From Thermotogota bacterium (lineage in GTDB: Bacteria; Thermotogota; Thermotogae; Petrotogales; Petrotogaceae), in assembly GCA_029780115.1 (NCBI GenBank), contig JAKOZG010000001.1, positions 123,236 through 187,235 on the forward strand: a stretch of DNA of 64,000 bases. Direction: 5' to 3'. Positions 36,599 to 44,655 of the stretch are shown piece by piece. The stretch's first letter is position 1; every line of letters begins with the position of its first letter. A program made the translations under genes and the position numbers. Below the pieces are notes generated by a model that was not told the origin of the DNA, did not search any database, and saw nothing but the letters and a program-made list of their open reading frames with translations.

Positions 36599-37495
36599 TC
36601 AACGATTTGTTTGTTGTTCCACTTCTTTATAAATCGCACAATAGTTTTTGTATCTCATATAAGAAATTTCTTCGTTCTCAACTGCTATTTTAACAGCACA
36701 ATCAGGTTCACTGATGTGTGAACAATCAGAAAAGGCACAGTACGGTTGAAAAGGCATAAATTCAGGAAAATAATGTTTAATTTCATTTTTATCTATTCCT
36801 ATTAGAGCAAGATCAGCAAATCCCGGAGTGTCTACAACAAATCCACCAAATTTTAACGGCAACAATTGAGCAAAAGTTGTTGTATGCCTACCTCTTCCAA
36901 GTTTTGGGGAAACTTCACCTTCTCTAAGTTTTAAATCCGGATCTAACATATTAAGCAAACTGGTTTTTCCTACTCCTGACAATCCTGCTAAGGTAGTGAC
37001 TTTCTCTTTCAACACATCTTGAATTCTATCAATGTTTTCCTTTGTGATCTTTGAGGTAGGAATAACAGGATAAAGTGACTCATAAATATTTATAAATTCT
37101 TCTAATTCTTTCTTTTCTTCTGGAGAAATCAAAAGATCGATTTTATTCACCACTATAACAACTTCTAATTTCTCTTTTTCAACGAGAACTAAAAATTTAT
37201 CTACTACTATATAATCAACCTTGGGATCTTTTAATGAAGTCACCAAAACAACTTGATCTACATTAGCTACTTTAGGTCTATACAGCTCATTTTTTCTAGG
37301 TAAAATATTTTTTATAACCCCAAATTCATTATTTTCTTCAATGTAATATTCAACATAATCTCCTACAATTGGACGAATTTTTTGAATCTTGAATTTTCCA
37401 GGCATATAGCATTCCAAGTTTGTATGAGTTTCTAAATCTCGGACTGTAAGTGTGTTTGAGTGAAATCTTATTACAATTCCTTTCCTATAGTTCAT
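36599..37495 (-). CDS. rsgA: ribosome small subunit-dependent GTPase RsgA
   Basis: Circularly permuted GTPase that checks 30S subunit maturation. After an OB-fold N-terminus come the G motifs in permuted order: NKIDL (G4), GLSGVGKTSLLNML (G1), and DTPGF (G3), then the zinc-binding end with CAFSDCSHISEPDCAV. 298 residues. Its start overlaps the PASTA gene stop (TAATG), and the GGAGGA binding site is made by the last codons of that gene. Confidence 0.95.
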   Translation of the reverse strand: MNYRKGIVIRFHSNTLTVRDLETHTNLECYMPGKFKIQKIRPIVGDYVEYYIEENNEFGVIKNILPRKNELYRPKVANVDQVVLVTSLKDPKVDYIVVDKFLVLVEKEKLEVVIVVNKIDLLISPEEKKELEEFINIYESLYPVIPTSKITKENIDRIQDVLKEKVTTLAGLSGVGKTSLLNMLDPDLKLREGEVSPKLGRGRHTTTFAQLLPLKFGGFVVDTPGFADLALIGIDKNEIKHYFPEFMPFQPYCAFSDCSHISEPDCAVKIAVENEEISYMRYKNYCAIYKEVEQQTNR

Positions 37496-37995
37496 TAATT
37501 TTGTCCTCCATATTTTCCCACATACAAAATGAGTTTTTCTCCGGAATAATTTTTCCCGGGTTCTGGAAACATATCAAGAACAACTTCATTTTCTTGTACA
37601 GAATATGTAACAACATACCTTTTTTCATAAGTAATTTTATATTCTGACAAAAACTGTTCACTTACCTGGACTGGTACTCCTATTAAATCCGGCACCTTCA
37701 TTGTTTCAGGTTCTCTTAATTGAACAATTACGTGATGTCCTTCTTTAACCTTTGTACCAGCAGATGGATCTGTATATAAAACTTTATTACCGGTTCCTAT
37801 TAAATTTGGGATTAAATTTAATTCCTTTAAAGAAGCTACAGCAACGTTTTTGTCTTCCCCTATCAAATAAGGGATTTCAACAATCCGTGAACTATTTGCA
37901 AAGGCCGATAAAAAAAGAAACGCAAAAATTCCAGCAGCTACCAATCCCAAAAAAAGAAGAAAAATATTTTTAATTATTTTTTTTGCTTTACTCAT
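37495..37995 (-). CDS. membrane-anchored PASTA-domain protein without a kinase
   Basis: 166 residues: a short basic cytoplasmic start (MSKAKKIIKN), one membrane helix (about 10-32), then two extracellular PASTA repeats (VEIPYLIGEDKNVAVASLKEL...VKEGHHVIVQL, and MKVPDLIGVPVQVSEQFLSEYKITYEKR...YSGEKLILYVG). PASTA domains bind peptidoglycan or muropeptides. It sits between rlmN and rsgA, where many Firmicutes carry the phosphatase prpC and the PASTA kinase prkC; only the anchor and PASTA part is present here. The role is not known. Confidence 0.85.
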   Translation of the reverse strand: MSKAKKIIKNIFLLFLGLVAAGIFAFLFLSAFANSSRIVEIPYLIGEDKNVAVASLKELNLIPNLIGTGNKVLYTDPSAGTKVKEGHHVIVQLREPETMKVPDLIGVPVQVSEQFLSEYKITYEKRYVVTYSVQENEVVLDMFPEPGKNYSGEKLILYVGKYGGQN

Positions 37996-38006
37996 ATTTC
38001 ACCCAT

Positions 38007-39047
38007 TTACGAAAGATCTGAGAGTCTTCGTAATCGTAGTTGTCCACATGCAGCTGAAATATCACTACCTTTTTCAGCCCTAACAACTGCATCTATACCT
38101 TTTTTCACAAGGACATCTAAAAAATTGTCTACAAATTTTTTTGATGGTTTTTCAAAACCAGCCGGATTTGGGTTTACAGGAATAAGATTGACCATTACTT
38201 TCATATCTTTAAAGATATCTACTAACCTTAAAGCGTCTTCAGTAGAATCATTAAATCCTTTAATCAATATATATTCGAAAGTGACTCTTTTGTTGGTTTT
38301 TTCCTGATATATTCTACACGCTTGAATTACCTCTTCAAGTGGATAAGCATGATTAATTGGCATTATTTTATCTCTTTGAAGATTTGTTGTTGCATGAAGG
38401 GAAACAGATAACCTTATTTCCTTATTCAAATTAGCCAACTCTTCTATCATTTTTGGAATTCCGACGGTAGAAATAGTTATATGTCTAGCACCTAACTTTT
38501 TCATTTTAGGATCATTGAAAATATTCACGCTTTGAATCACATTACCAAAATTTAAAAGTGGCTCGCCCATTCCCATGTATACCAAATTATTTATATTAAT
38601 ATTATTATCTTTTTCCATAGCTAAAAACTGTCCAACAATCTCACCTACTGTTAAATTCCTTACAAAACCACTTTTCCCGGTGGAACAAAATTTACACTTA
38701 AGAGGACACCCTACTTGAGTTGAAATACATGCGATAGTTCTAGAAGGATAATATATTAATACTGACTCTATCAAGTTACCATCAGCTAATTCAAAGAGAT
38801 ATTTTGTTGTACCGTCAATTTTTGAAATCTCTTTTTGAACAATATCAGGTAACAAAATAATAAAGTTTTCTTTTAAAGTTTTCCGTGTCTCCTTGGATAA
38901 ATTTGACATATCATCAAAATTAAAAATACGCTTTTTATATATCCAATCACAAATTTGATCAGTTCTGTACTTCTCAATACCAAAGTTTTCTGTTAAATAA
39001 TTTTGTAAACCTTCATAGTCAAAATCTAATATATTCTTCAAAACCAT
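38007..39047 (-). CDS. rlmN: 23S rRNA/tRNA adenine-C2 methyltransferase RlmN
   Basis: Radical SAM methyltransferase acting on 23S rRNA A2503 and some tRNAs. The [4Fe-4S] cysteines are C114, C118 and C121 in STQVGCPLKCKFCSTGK, and the catalytic C-terminal Cys is in SAACGQL (about 334). GEPLLN and MGMGEP support SAM binding. 346 residues. AGAGGAAAAGG precedes the ATG; extended -10 TAGTATAAT at 39154-39162. Confidence 0.96.
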   Translation of the reverse strand: MVLKNILDFDYEGLQNYLTENFGIEKYRTDQICDWIYKKRIFNFDDMSNLSKETRKTLKENFIILLPDIVQKEISKIDGTTKYLFELADGNLIESVLIYYPSRTIACISTQVGCPLKCKFCSTGKSGFVRNLTVGEIVGQFLAMEKDNNININNLVYMGMGEPLLNFGNVIQSVNIFNDPKMKKLGARHITISTVGIPKMIEELANLNKEIRLSVSLHATTNLQRDKIMPINHAYPLEEVIQACRIYQEKTNKRVTFEYILIKGFNDSTEDALRLVDIFKDMKVMVNLIPVNPNPAGFEKPSKKFVDNFLDVLVKKGIDAVVRAEKGSDISAACGQLRLRRLSDLS

Positions 39048-39153
39048 ACCTTTTCCTCTTCCTCACTTTTAGATTCCTTATTCAAAACTTTTTTGTTTCA
39101 TTATACACTTTTATCTAATCAAGTCTTTTAATTCTAACTAGCGCCTGTAGTTA

Positions 39154-39162
39154 ATTATACTA
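39154..39162 (-). promoter_or_regulatory. -10 promoter element for rlmN
   Basis: The minus strand reads TAGTATAAT about 107 nt before the rlmN ATG. Here the TG of the extended form is TA. Confidence 0.35.
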
Positions 39163-39216
39163 TATTTAAATGATAAATTCAAATATTGTCGTATTTTTAT
39201 TGTAGCAAATAAAAAT

Positions 39217-39265
39217 AATAATCCCTAGTCATCTTAATTTTAAGTTTGATTAACTAGGGATTATT
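39217..39265 (-). terminator. terminator downstream of the YugP-like gene
   Basis: A 13-bp perfect stem AATAATCCCTAGT / ACTAGGGATTATT with a 23-nt loop; the minus-strand exit is ATTTTTATTT. It separates the YugP-like gene from rlmN. Confidence 0.75.
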
Positions 39266-39297
39266 CTTTAGAAACAGTGTATATAAATACAATTAAT

Positions 39298-39975
39298 TTA
39301 TCTTCTATCTCCAGCTAGAACTACCATTCTTAATAATTGGGCAATTGCCATCAGAGCTGATGCAACATAAGTCAACGCCGCTGCATTTAATACCTTTTGA
39401 GCAGCAGCAACTTCGCTTTTAGACATGCCCATCATAGGCAATAATTTAACGGCTCTCTTACTCGCGTTAAATTCTACCGGTAAAGTTATAATAGAAAATA
39501 AAACCACAAAAATAAATAAGAATATTCCTGCATTTACCAAAAATGGTGCAGAAAAAATCAAACCGACCAAGAAAATAATCCATGATAGGTTTGAACCAAT
39601 GTTAGCTAAAGGAACACTTATGTTTCTTAAAACCAAAGGTTTGTAACCTTTAGCATGTTGAATAGCATGCCCTGCTTCGTGCGCAACTACACCTAATGCC
39701 GCCACTGATGAACTATTATATGTAGAATCAGAAAGCCTTAAGACTTTTTGAGTAGGGTCATAATGATCAGTTAACATTCCTCTTGTCCTTTCAATTCTCA
39801 CGTCATACAGCCCAACAGAATCAAGTAACCTTCTTGCAAACATATATCCTGGTTCTCCAACTGAAGATTTTATTTTTGAATATTTATTAAAGGCAGTACT
39901 TACCTTTATTTGCGCATACAAAGCCAGTAGCAATGGTGGAATAAGTAACCAAAGAGTAGAATACATTTTTTTCAC
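39298..39975 (-). CDS. YugP-type zinc metallopeptidase
   Basis: A 225-residue membrane protein with one N-terminal helix and two or more C-terminal helices. The zinc motif is HEAGHAIQHA in VVAHEAGHAIQ, and the segment LPVEFNASKRAV supplies the probable third ligand Glu. Size and motifs match the YugP/DUF zinc-metallopeptidase family; its substrate is unknown. TTCGGAGGTG precedes the ATG. It is transcribed alone, between its own promoter (TGGTATGAT, 40044-40052) and terminator. Confidence 0.88.
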   Translation of the reverse strand: MKKMYSTLWLLIPPLLLALYAQIKVSTAFNKYSKIKSSVGEPGYMFARRLLDSVGLYDVRIERTRGMLTDHYDPTQKVLRLSDSTYNSSSVAALGVVAHEAGHAIQHAKGYKPLVLRNISVPLANIGSNLSWIIFLVGLIFSAPFLVNAGIFLFIFVVLFSIITLPVEFNASKRAVKLLPMMGMSKSEVAAAQKVLNAAALTYVASALMAIAQLLRMVVLAGDRR

Positions 39976-40043
39976 CTCCGAAAAAATTATCCTTCATTTC
40001 TCAGTCTAAATATTTGTAGCTTCTATATAAGAACCACTCTTAA

Positions 40044-40052
40044 ATCATACCA
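40044..40052 (-). promoter_or_regulatory. extended -10 promoter for the YugP-like gene
   Basis: The minus strand reads TGGTATGAT about 70 nt before the ATG. Confidence 0.4.
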
Positions 40053-40156
40053 AATAATTAAACAACACAAATTCTAAACTCATTTTAGCACCTTTTTATT
40101 TAAATATCTTTACAAAGATGTATAAATTTTAATTTTGAGGATCTTTAAAAATATTG

Positions 40157-40185
40157 TTGACAAAAAGTTTTTTTATTGATACAAT
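40157..40185 (+). promoter_or_regulatory. sigma-70 type promoter of the aro operon
   Basis: TTGACA (40157-40162), a 17-bp spacer and TACAAT (40180-40185) form a near-consensus promoter. Transcription would start near 40192 and read through the leader peptide. Confidence 0.8.
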
Positions 40186-40229
40186 ATATTTAATTTAAAA
40201 TTTTAAAAAAATTATTCGAGGGACGACAT

Positions 40230-40343
40230 ATGTTAAGTAAAATAAGAGAACTCTGTTGTATTGAAACAATAAATGAATATTACTATTATTATTGGTTTAG
40301 AAAGACACCCACGTTGGTGCCTTTGTTGTGTCGTACCTCGTAA
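40230..40343 (+). CDS. aromatic leader peptide of the aro operon
   Basis: A 37-codon frame starting at ATG behind CGAGGGA (7-nt gap) and ending in TAA. Codons 17-23 read YYYYYWF: five consecutive Tyr, one Trp, one Phe. That is far from chance and is the standard sign of a ribosome-stalling leader for aromatic amino acids. Nothing in the peptide looks like a stable protein. It overlaps the 5' strand of the antiterminator (40303-40311), which lies just after the Tyr-Trp-Phe run. The location, directly between a strong promoter and aroF, supports transcription attenuation. Confidence 0.85.
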   Translation: MLSKIRELCCIETINEYYYYYWFRKTPTLVPLLCRTS

Positions 40344-40397
40344 CAACAAAGATTCCAAAATGGGTGTCTACTTTATAAAGTAGGCACCCATTTTTTA
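40303..40397 (+). promoter_or_regulatory. aro operon attenuator (antiterminator and terminator)
   Basis: Terminator: TGGGTGTCTACTT pairs with AAGTAGGCACCCA (40361-40390), followed by TTTTTTATT. Antiterminator: AGACACCCA (40303-40311) is the exact complement of TGGGTGTCT (40361-40369), the terminator 5' arm, so the two are exclusive. Between them a 7-bp hairpin (TTTGTTG 40322-40328 with CAACAAA 40344-40350) encloses the leader stop codon. A ribosome held at the Tyr codons leaves 40303-40311 free or nearly so; one that reads on masks it and lets the terminator form. Confidence 0.82.
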
Positions 40398-40453
40398 TTA
40401 GAAGTTTTGTTATTAGCAAGATAATCTACAAATTCTTTTGGGAGGTGTAATAT

Positions 40454-41473
40454 ATGATAATTTTGATGGAAGAGGGTGCTTCGGAAGAAGATATTAACAG
40501 GGTAATTCAAAAAGTTAAGGAAGTGGGATTTAAGGCTCATCCTGATAAAGGACACAAGCATACTATCATCGGAGTAGTTGGCGAAGGAGATAGAGATTAT
40601 ATTCTACATAATATTGGAACTTTTCCGGGTGTAGAAAGGGTTGTTGAAATAACTCAACCATTTAAATTAGCGAGTAGGACTTTCAGATCTGAACCTTCAT
40701 TTTTTGATATAGGGGGGGTAAAAATAGGAAAAGATCATTTCTTAGTTATAGCTGGTCCATGTGCTGTGGAAAGTAGAGAGCAAGTTTTTCAAACTGCAAA
40801 AGCCTTAAAACAAGAAGGTGTAAATTTCCTAAGGGGTGGGGCATATAAACCTAGAACTTCTCCATATTCCTTTCAAGGTTTAAAAGAAGAGGGACTTAAA
40901 ATTTTAAAAGAAATTGGAGAAGAATTTGATCTAAAAATTGTTACAGAGGTTATGGATACAAAAGATGTTGAATTAGTAGCTAAATACGCCGATGTGTTAC
41001 AAATAGGTGCTCGAAATATGCAGAACTTTTCGCTTTTAAAAGAAGCTGGTAAAATAAATAAACCAGTTTTGCTAAAACGAGGTTTATCCGCTACTTACAA
41101 AGAATTTTTAATGGCGGCAGAATACATCATGTCTGAAGGGAATTATCAAGTGATTCTATGCGAAAGAGGAATAAGGACCTTTACGGATGAAACTCGCAAT
41201 ACTCTGGATATAAGCGCCATTCCCGTAATAAAAAGATACAGTCATTTACCAATTATAGTTGACCCCAGTCACGCATGTGGCAATTGGAGATACATAATTC
41301 CGCTTTCGAAGGCAGCCGTTGCAGCAGGTGCAGACGGACTAATTGTTGAAGTTCATCCTAACCCACAAAACGCTTTATCCGATGGTGAACAATCTTTAAA
41401 TTTGCAACATTTCAGTGACTTAATGAAACAAGTAAGGGCCCTTGCTGAGGTTGAACACAAAATAATTAACTAA
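40454..41473 (+). CDS. aroF: 3-deoxy-7-phosphoheptulonate synthase (DAHP synthase, type I beta)
   Basis: First enzyme of aromatic synthesis: PEP plus erythrose-4-P to DAHP. Residues 1-70 are a ferredoxin/ACT-like regulatory domain (MIILMEEGASEEDINRVIQ) like that of the Tyr-regulated T. maritima enzyme. The catalytic barrel follows with AGPCAVESREQ, RGGAYKPRTSPYSFQG, IGARNMQNF and DPSHACG. 339 residues. GGGAGGTG precedes the ATG. The leader attenuator lies directly upstream, giving both transcriptional and (by family) allosteric control. Confidence 0.96.
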   Translation: MIILMEEGASEEDINRVIQKVKEVGFKAHPDKGHKHTIIGVVGEGDRDYILHNIGTFPGVERVVEITQPFKLASRTFRSEPSFFDIGGVKIGKDHFLVIAGPCAVESREQVFQTAKALKQEGVNFLRGGAYKPRTSPYSFQGLKEEGLKILKEIGEEFDLKIVTEVMDTKDVELVAKYADVLQIGARNMQNFSLLKEAGKINKPVLLKRGLSATYKEFLMAAEYIMSEGNYQVILCERGIRTFTDETRNTLDISAIPVIKRYSHLPIIVDPSHACGNWRYIIPLSKAAVAAGADGLIVEVHPNPQNALSDGEQSLNLQHFSDLMKQVRALAEVEHKIIN

Positions 41474-41509
41474 TATTATCTATATAAATTATTAATTGGA
41501 GGATATAAA

Positions 41510-42361
41510 ATGCCTTTTAAAAACGTGTTACTAATTGGTTGTGGCTTAATTGGATGTTCGCTTACGTTAGCTCTCAAAGAAACAAAAGAAGTAAAATTAA
41601 TACATGGATACGATTTAAATGATAAAAATCTAGAAGATGCCTTAGAAATAGGCGCCATTGATAAAAAAACTAATCTCGATGACGTGTCACCTTATGACTT
41701 GATTATCTTAGCTACGCCTGTTGAAGAGGTAATCCACTCTTTAAATAACATAATCCCACGCCTCACCAAAGATACTCTAATAACAGATGTAGGAAGTACA
41801 AAATTTGAGATAATAAAAACTGTGGAATCATTTGAAAATCCAAACGTCAACTTTATAGGCGGCCATCCTATGGCTGGTTCAGAAAAATCAGGGCCAGTCT
41901 ATGCCCAAAAAGACCTTTTCAAAGGCAAGCCATATATATTAATAAAGTCCAAGTGCTGTTCTTCAAATTATTTTGAAAATTTTAAAAATTTGATTGAAAA
42001 AATTGGAACACATATTATCGAGATGGACGCAAAAACTCATGATGAGATTGTCTCAGTAACAAGCCATTTACCTCAAGTGGTTGCCTTCTATCTAGTAAAA
42101 ACTCTACAAACCTTTCAAGAAAACAATCCCGACTATATAAAACTTATAGGAAGTGGATTTAAAGATACTACCAGAATCGCCAAAAGTGATCCTAACATGT
42201 GGCTTTCAATTTTTAAATTGAACAAAGATAACATTATAAATGCCTTAGATAAGTTTGAAGAAGAAATTGAAGAATTTAAGATAAAATTAGAAAATGACTT
42301 ATACAATGAACTATTAATTGAGCTTGAGAATATATCTAAATTTAGATCCTCCATAGATTAA
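41510..42361 (+). CDS. tyrA: prephenate dehydrogenase
   Basis: Oxidative decarboxylation of prephenate (or arogenate) to the tyrosine precursor. The N-terminal NAD(P) motif is LIGCGLIGCSL (residues 8-18), followed by ATPVEEV, DVGSTK and the family block GGHPMAGSEKSGP, then SHLPQVVAF. 283 residues without a chorismate mutase or ACT domain. GGAGG precedes the ATG. Its presence explains why tyrosine is the dominant residue in the leader peptide. Confidence 0.93.
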   Translation: MPFKNVLLIGCGLIGCSLTLALKETKEVKLIHGYDLNDKNLEDALEIGAIDKKTNLDDVSPYDLIILATPVEEVIHSLNNIIPRLTKDTLITDVGSTKFEIIKTVESFENPNVNFIGGHPMAGSEKSGPVYAQKDLFKGKPYILIKSKCCSSNYFENFKNLIEKIGTHIIEMDAKTHDEIVSVTSHLPQVVAFYLVKTLQTFQENNPDYIKLIGSGFKDTTRIAKSDPNMWLSIFKLNKDNIINALDKFEEEIEEFKIKLENDLYNELLIELENISKFRSSID

Positions 42362-42387
42362 ATAGATTAGCAGATAAGGAGAGAAAA

Positions 42388-43677
42388 ATGAAAACAGAGA
42401 TCAAACCTTTAAAAAGCATCAACGGTGAAGTAGCCATTCCCGGTGATAAATCTATATCTCATCGTGCGCTTATCATAGGTTCACTGGCACATGGTACAAC
42501 TAAAATCACCAACTTTTTACGTTCAGAAGATACATTAGCCACACTGAATATTTTAAAAGCTATTGGTGCTAATATAGAGTTAACGAATGCAAAAGAAGTA
42601 GTTATCGAAGGAAATGGATTACATAGTTTTCAAGAACCAGAAGACATCCTTGATGCAAAAAATTCCGGGACAACCATAAGGTTGATTATGGGAGTTTTGG
42701 CTGCTCAAAACTTCTATAGCGTTCTCACCGGAGATGATTCACTCAAAAAGAGACCTATGAAACGCGTAATCGATCCTTTAAGTAAGATGGGAGGTCTTTT
42801 TTTTGGAAGAAAGCAAGGTAATTATGCACCTATAACTATTTTAGGAACCGACGATATTTTCCCAATATTTTACTCAACTCCTGTAGCTAGCGCACAAGTT
42901 AAATCTGCTATCCTATTAAATGCATTGCATGCCAAAGGAATCTCACAAATTACCGAACCATACAAATCAAGAGATCATACTGAAAGAATGTTAAAATATT
43001 TTGGTGCAAACATTGAAGAAAAAGGTACTACTGTAACTATAAATGGTGGGGATGATTTAAAGGGAAAAGAAGTGTTTGTACCTAGCGATATTTCTTCTGC
43101 TTCTTTCTTTATAGTTACGGCATTAATAACGGAAAATTCAACTCTACTCATAAAAGATATTGGAATCAATCCTACAAGGTCTGGTGCCATTAAGATATTA
43201 AAAATGATGGGTGCAGAAATCACAACTCTTAATTTAAGATACCTAAATAATGAACCAGTCTGTGATTTATTAGTAAAAAGCAGTAATTTAAAGGGTGTTG
43301 AGATAAAAGGAGATATAATTCCTACCTTGATAGATGAAATACCTATCCTCGCTGTAGCAGCATCCCAAGCTGATGGAAAAACCCTGGTAAAAGATGCAAA
43401 CGAGCTTAGATACAAGGAAACCGATAGAATAAAAGCAATAGTTAACGAATTCACAAAAATGGGGATAGAAATTTTTGAAAGAGAAGATGGATTTGAAATT
43501 ATTGGAAAACAAAAAATAAAAGGAAATTGTACTTGTGAAAGTTATAATGATCATAGGATTGCGATGTCTTTAGCCATAGCTGGCTTAATAGCAGAAAACC
43601 CCATAAACATAAATGATTTTGATTGTGTAAATATTTCGTATCCTCAATTTTTGGACACCCTTAATACATTAAGATAA
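42388..43677 (+). CDS. aroA: 3-phosphoshikimate 1-carboxyvinyltransferase (EPSP synthase)
   Basis: Joins PEP to shikimate-3-phosphate. Motifs: PGDKSISHRALIIGSLA (residues about 18-34), NSGTTIRLIMGVLA, QVKSAILLNAL, DHTERML, DEIPILAVAA, KETDRI and NDHRIAMSLAIAG. 429 residues. AAGGAGAG precedes the ATG. Fourth feature of the aro operon after leader, aroF and tyrA. Confidence 0.97.
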   Translation: MKTEIKPLKSINGEVAIPGDKSISHRALIIGSLAHGTTKITNFLRSEDTLATLNILKAIGANIELTNAKEVVIEGNGLHSFQEPEDILDAKNSGTTIRLIMGVLAAQNFYSVLTGDDSLKKRPMKRVIDPLSKMGGLFFGRKQGNYAPITILGTDDIFPIFYSTPVASAQVKSAILLNALHAKGISQITEPYKSRDHTERMLKYFGANIEEKGTTVTINGGDDLKGKEVFVPSDISSASFFIVTALITENSTLLIKDIGINPTRSGAIKILKMMGAEITTLNLRYLNNEPVCDLLVKSSNLKGVEIKGDIIPTLIDEIPILAVAASQADGKTLVKDANELRYKETDRIKAIVNEFTKMGIEIFEREDGFEIIGKQKIKGNCTCESYNDHRIAMSLAIAGLIAENPININDFDCVNISYPQFLDTLNTLR

Positions 43678-43690
43678 GGAAGGAGAAAAA

Positions 43691-44473
43691 ATGAGAAGAT
43701 TTGGGTTACTACAGTACCCAGAAAAAGAAAGTCTGTCTAAAAAGGTATTTAACCAATATTTTAAGCTATCAAGCATAAATGCAAAATACGACGATATAGT
43801 CATCGAGCCTAGAAAATTCGATACAAGAGTAACTAAATATCTTGATTCCTATGATGGACTCAATGTTACCGTCCCATTTAAAGAAGACATCATTAAATTT
43901 ATATCCCCAGTAGAAGACGCACGTGAAATCAATGCTGTTAATTGTATATATCAAAATAAAGGTTACAATACCGATTGGAAAGGTTTTTATAATTCGTTGT
44001 TAGATACCGACTTAAAGCTACCTATTCTTTTAGTTGGAGCAGGTGGAGCAAGTAAAGCAATTATATATGGACTTTACAAATTAGGCATAAAACATTTAAT
44101 CTTAGTAAACAGAACAATTGAAAAAGCTTTCAAATTAAAAGATTTTTTTAAAACAAAAATAGACATCACCGTAGAATCTTTTGAAAATTTAAAAGACGCC
44201 TTGAAAAGGTCTAAAACTTTCATCAATGCAACTTCAATTGGTATGTTTGGAGAGTCCTTCAACTTTTCAAATGAAGACCTTTCTAATCTTCATCTAATTT
44301 ACGACATTGTATACAATTTCACTTCTCTTCAAGAGCAAGCTCTGGAAAACAATATCAAATTAATTGACGGAAAAACTTTTTGGTACTATCAAGCAGTGGA
44401 AAATTTAAAAATTTGGGGCATATACGATGAAGTTAGATTTTACGATACGTTTGTAAACGGCAATTTTTCTTAG
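43691..44473 (+). CDS. aroE: shikimate dehydrogenase
   Basis: Reduces dehydroshikimate to shikimate with NADPH. Motifs: LNVTVPFKEDI with the catalytic Lys, NTDWKGFYNSLL, GAGGASKAIIYGLY and the ending-region INATSIGMFG. The N-terminus (MRRFGLLQYPEKESLSKKVFNQYF) keeps only a weak form of the usual SxS substrate motif. 260 residues. GGAAGGAG precedes the ATG, 13 nt after aroA. Confidence 0.94.
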   Translation: MRRFGLLQYPEKESLSKKVFNQYFKLSSINAKYDDIVIEPRKFDTRVTKYLDSYDGLNVTVPFKEDIIKFISPVEDAREINAVNCIYQNKGYNTDWKGFYNSLLDTDLKLPILLVGAGGASKAIIYGLYKLGIKHLILVNRTIEKAFKLKDFFKTKIDITVESFENLKDALKRSKTFINATSIGMFGESFNFSNEDLSNLHLIYDIVYNFTSLQEQALENNIKLIDGKTFWYYQAVENLKIWGIYDEVRFYDTFVNGNFS

Positions 44474-44655
44474 TAAGTTTTTAAATTTATAAAAGATACA
44501 GAGACCTAGTTGTTAATAAATATCCGAAAATAGGTTTATAAATATAAGTAGATTTAAGACAATATTTCTCTTTCTCTAACAAGTACTTATGTACCGAAAT
44601 ATAAAACCAAGACTTTCATATAACAAAAAGTTAAATTAGTTGAGGAGGTTGTTTA

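Noticed and set aside
40373..40561. Minus-strand open frame of 62 codons across the aro leader
   Set aside because: It runs antisense to the attenuator terminator and aroF start; the terminator, leader and aroF evidence is far stronger.
42975..43454. Minus-strand open frame of 159 codons opposite aroA
   Set aside because: Antisense shadow; the aroA motifs fix the coding strand.
44474..44655. Separate promoter or attenuator before aroC
   Set aside because: I found no TTGACA/TATAAT pair, leader frame or hairpin in these 182 nt; read-through from the aro promoter is the simpler view.
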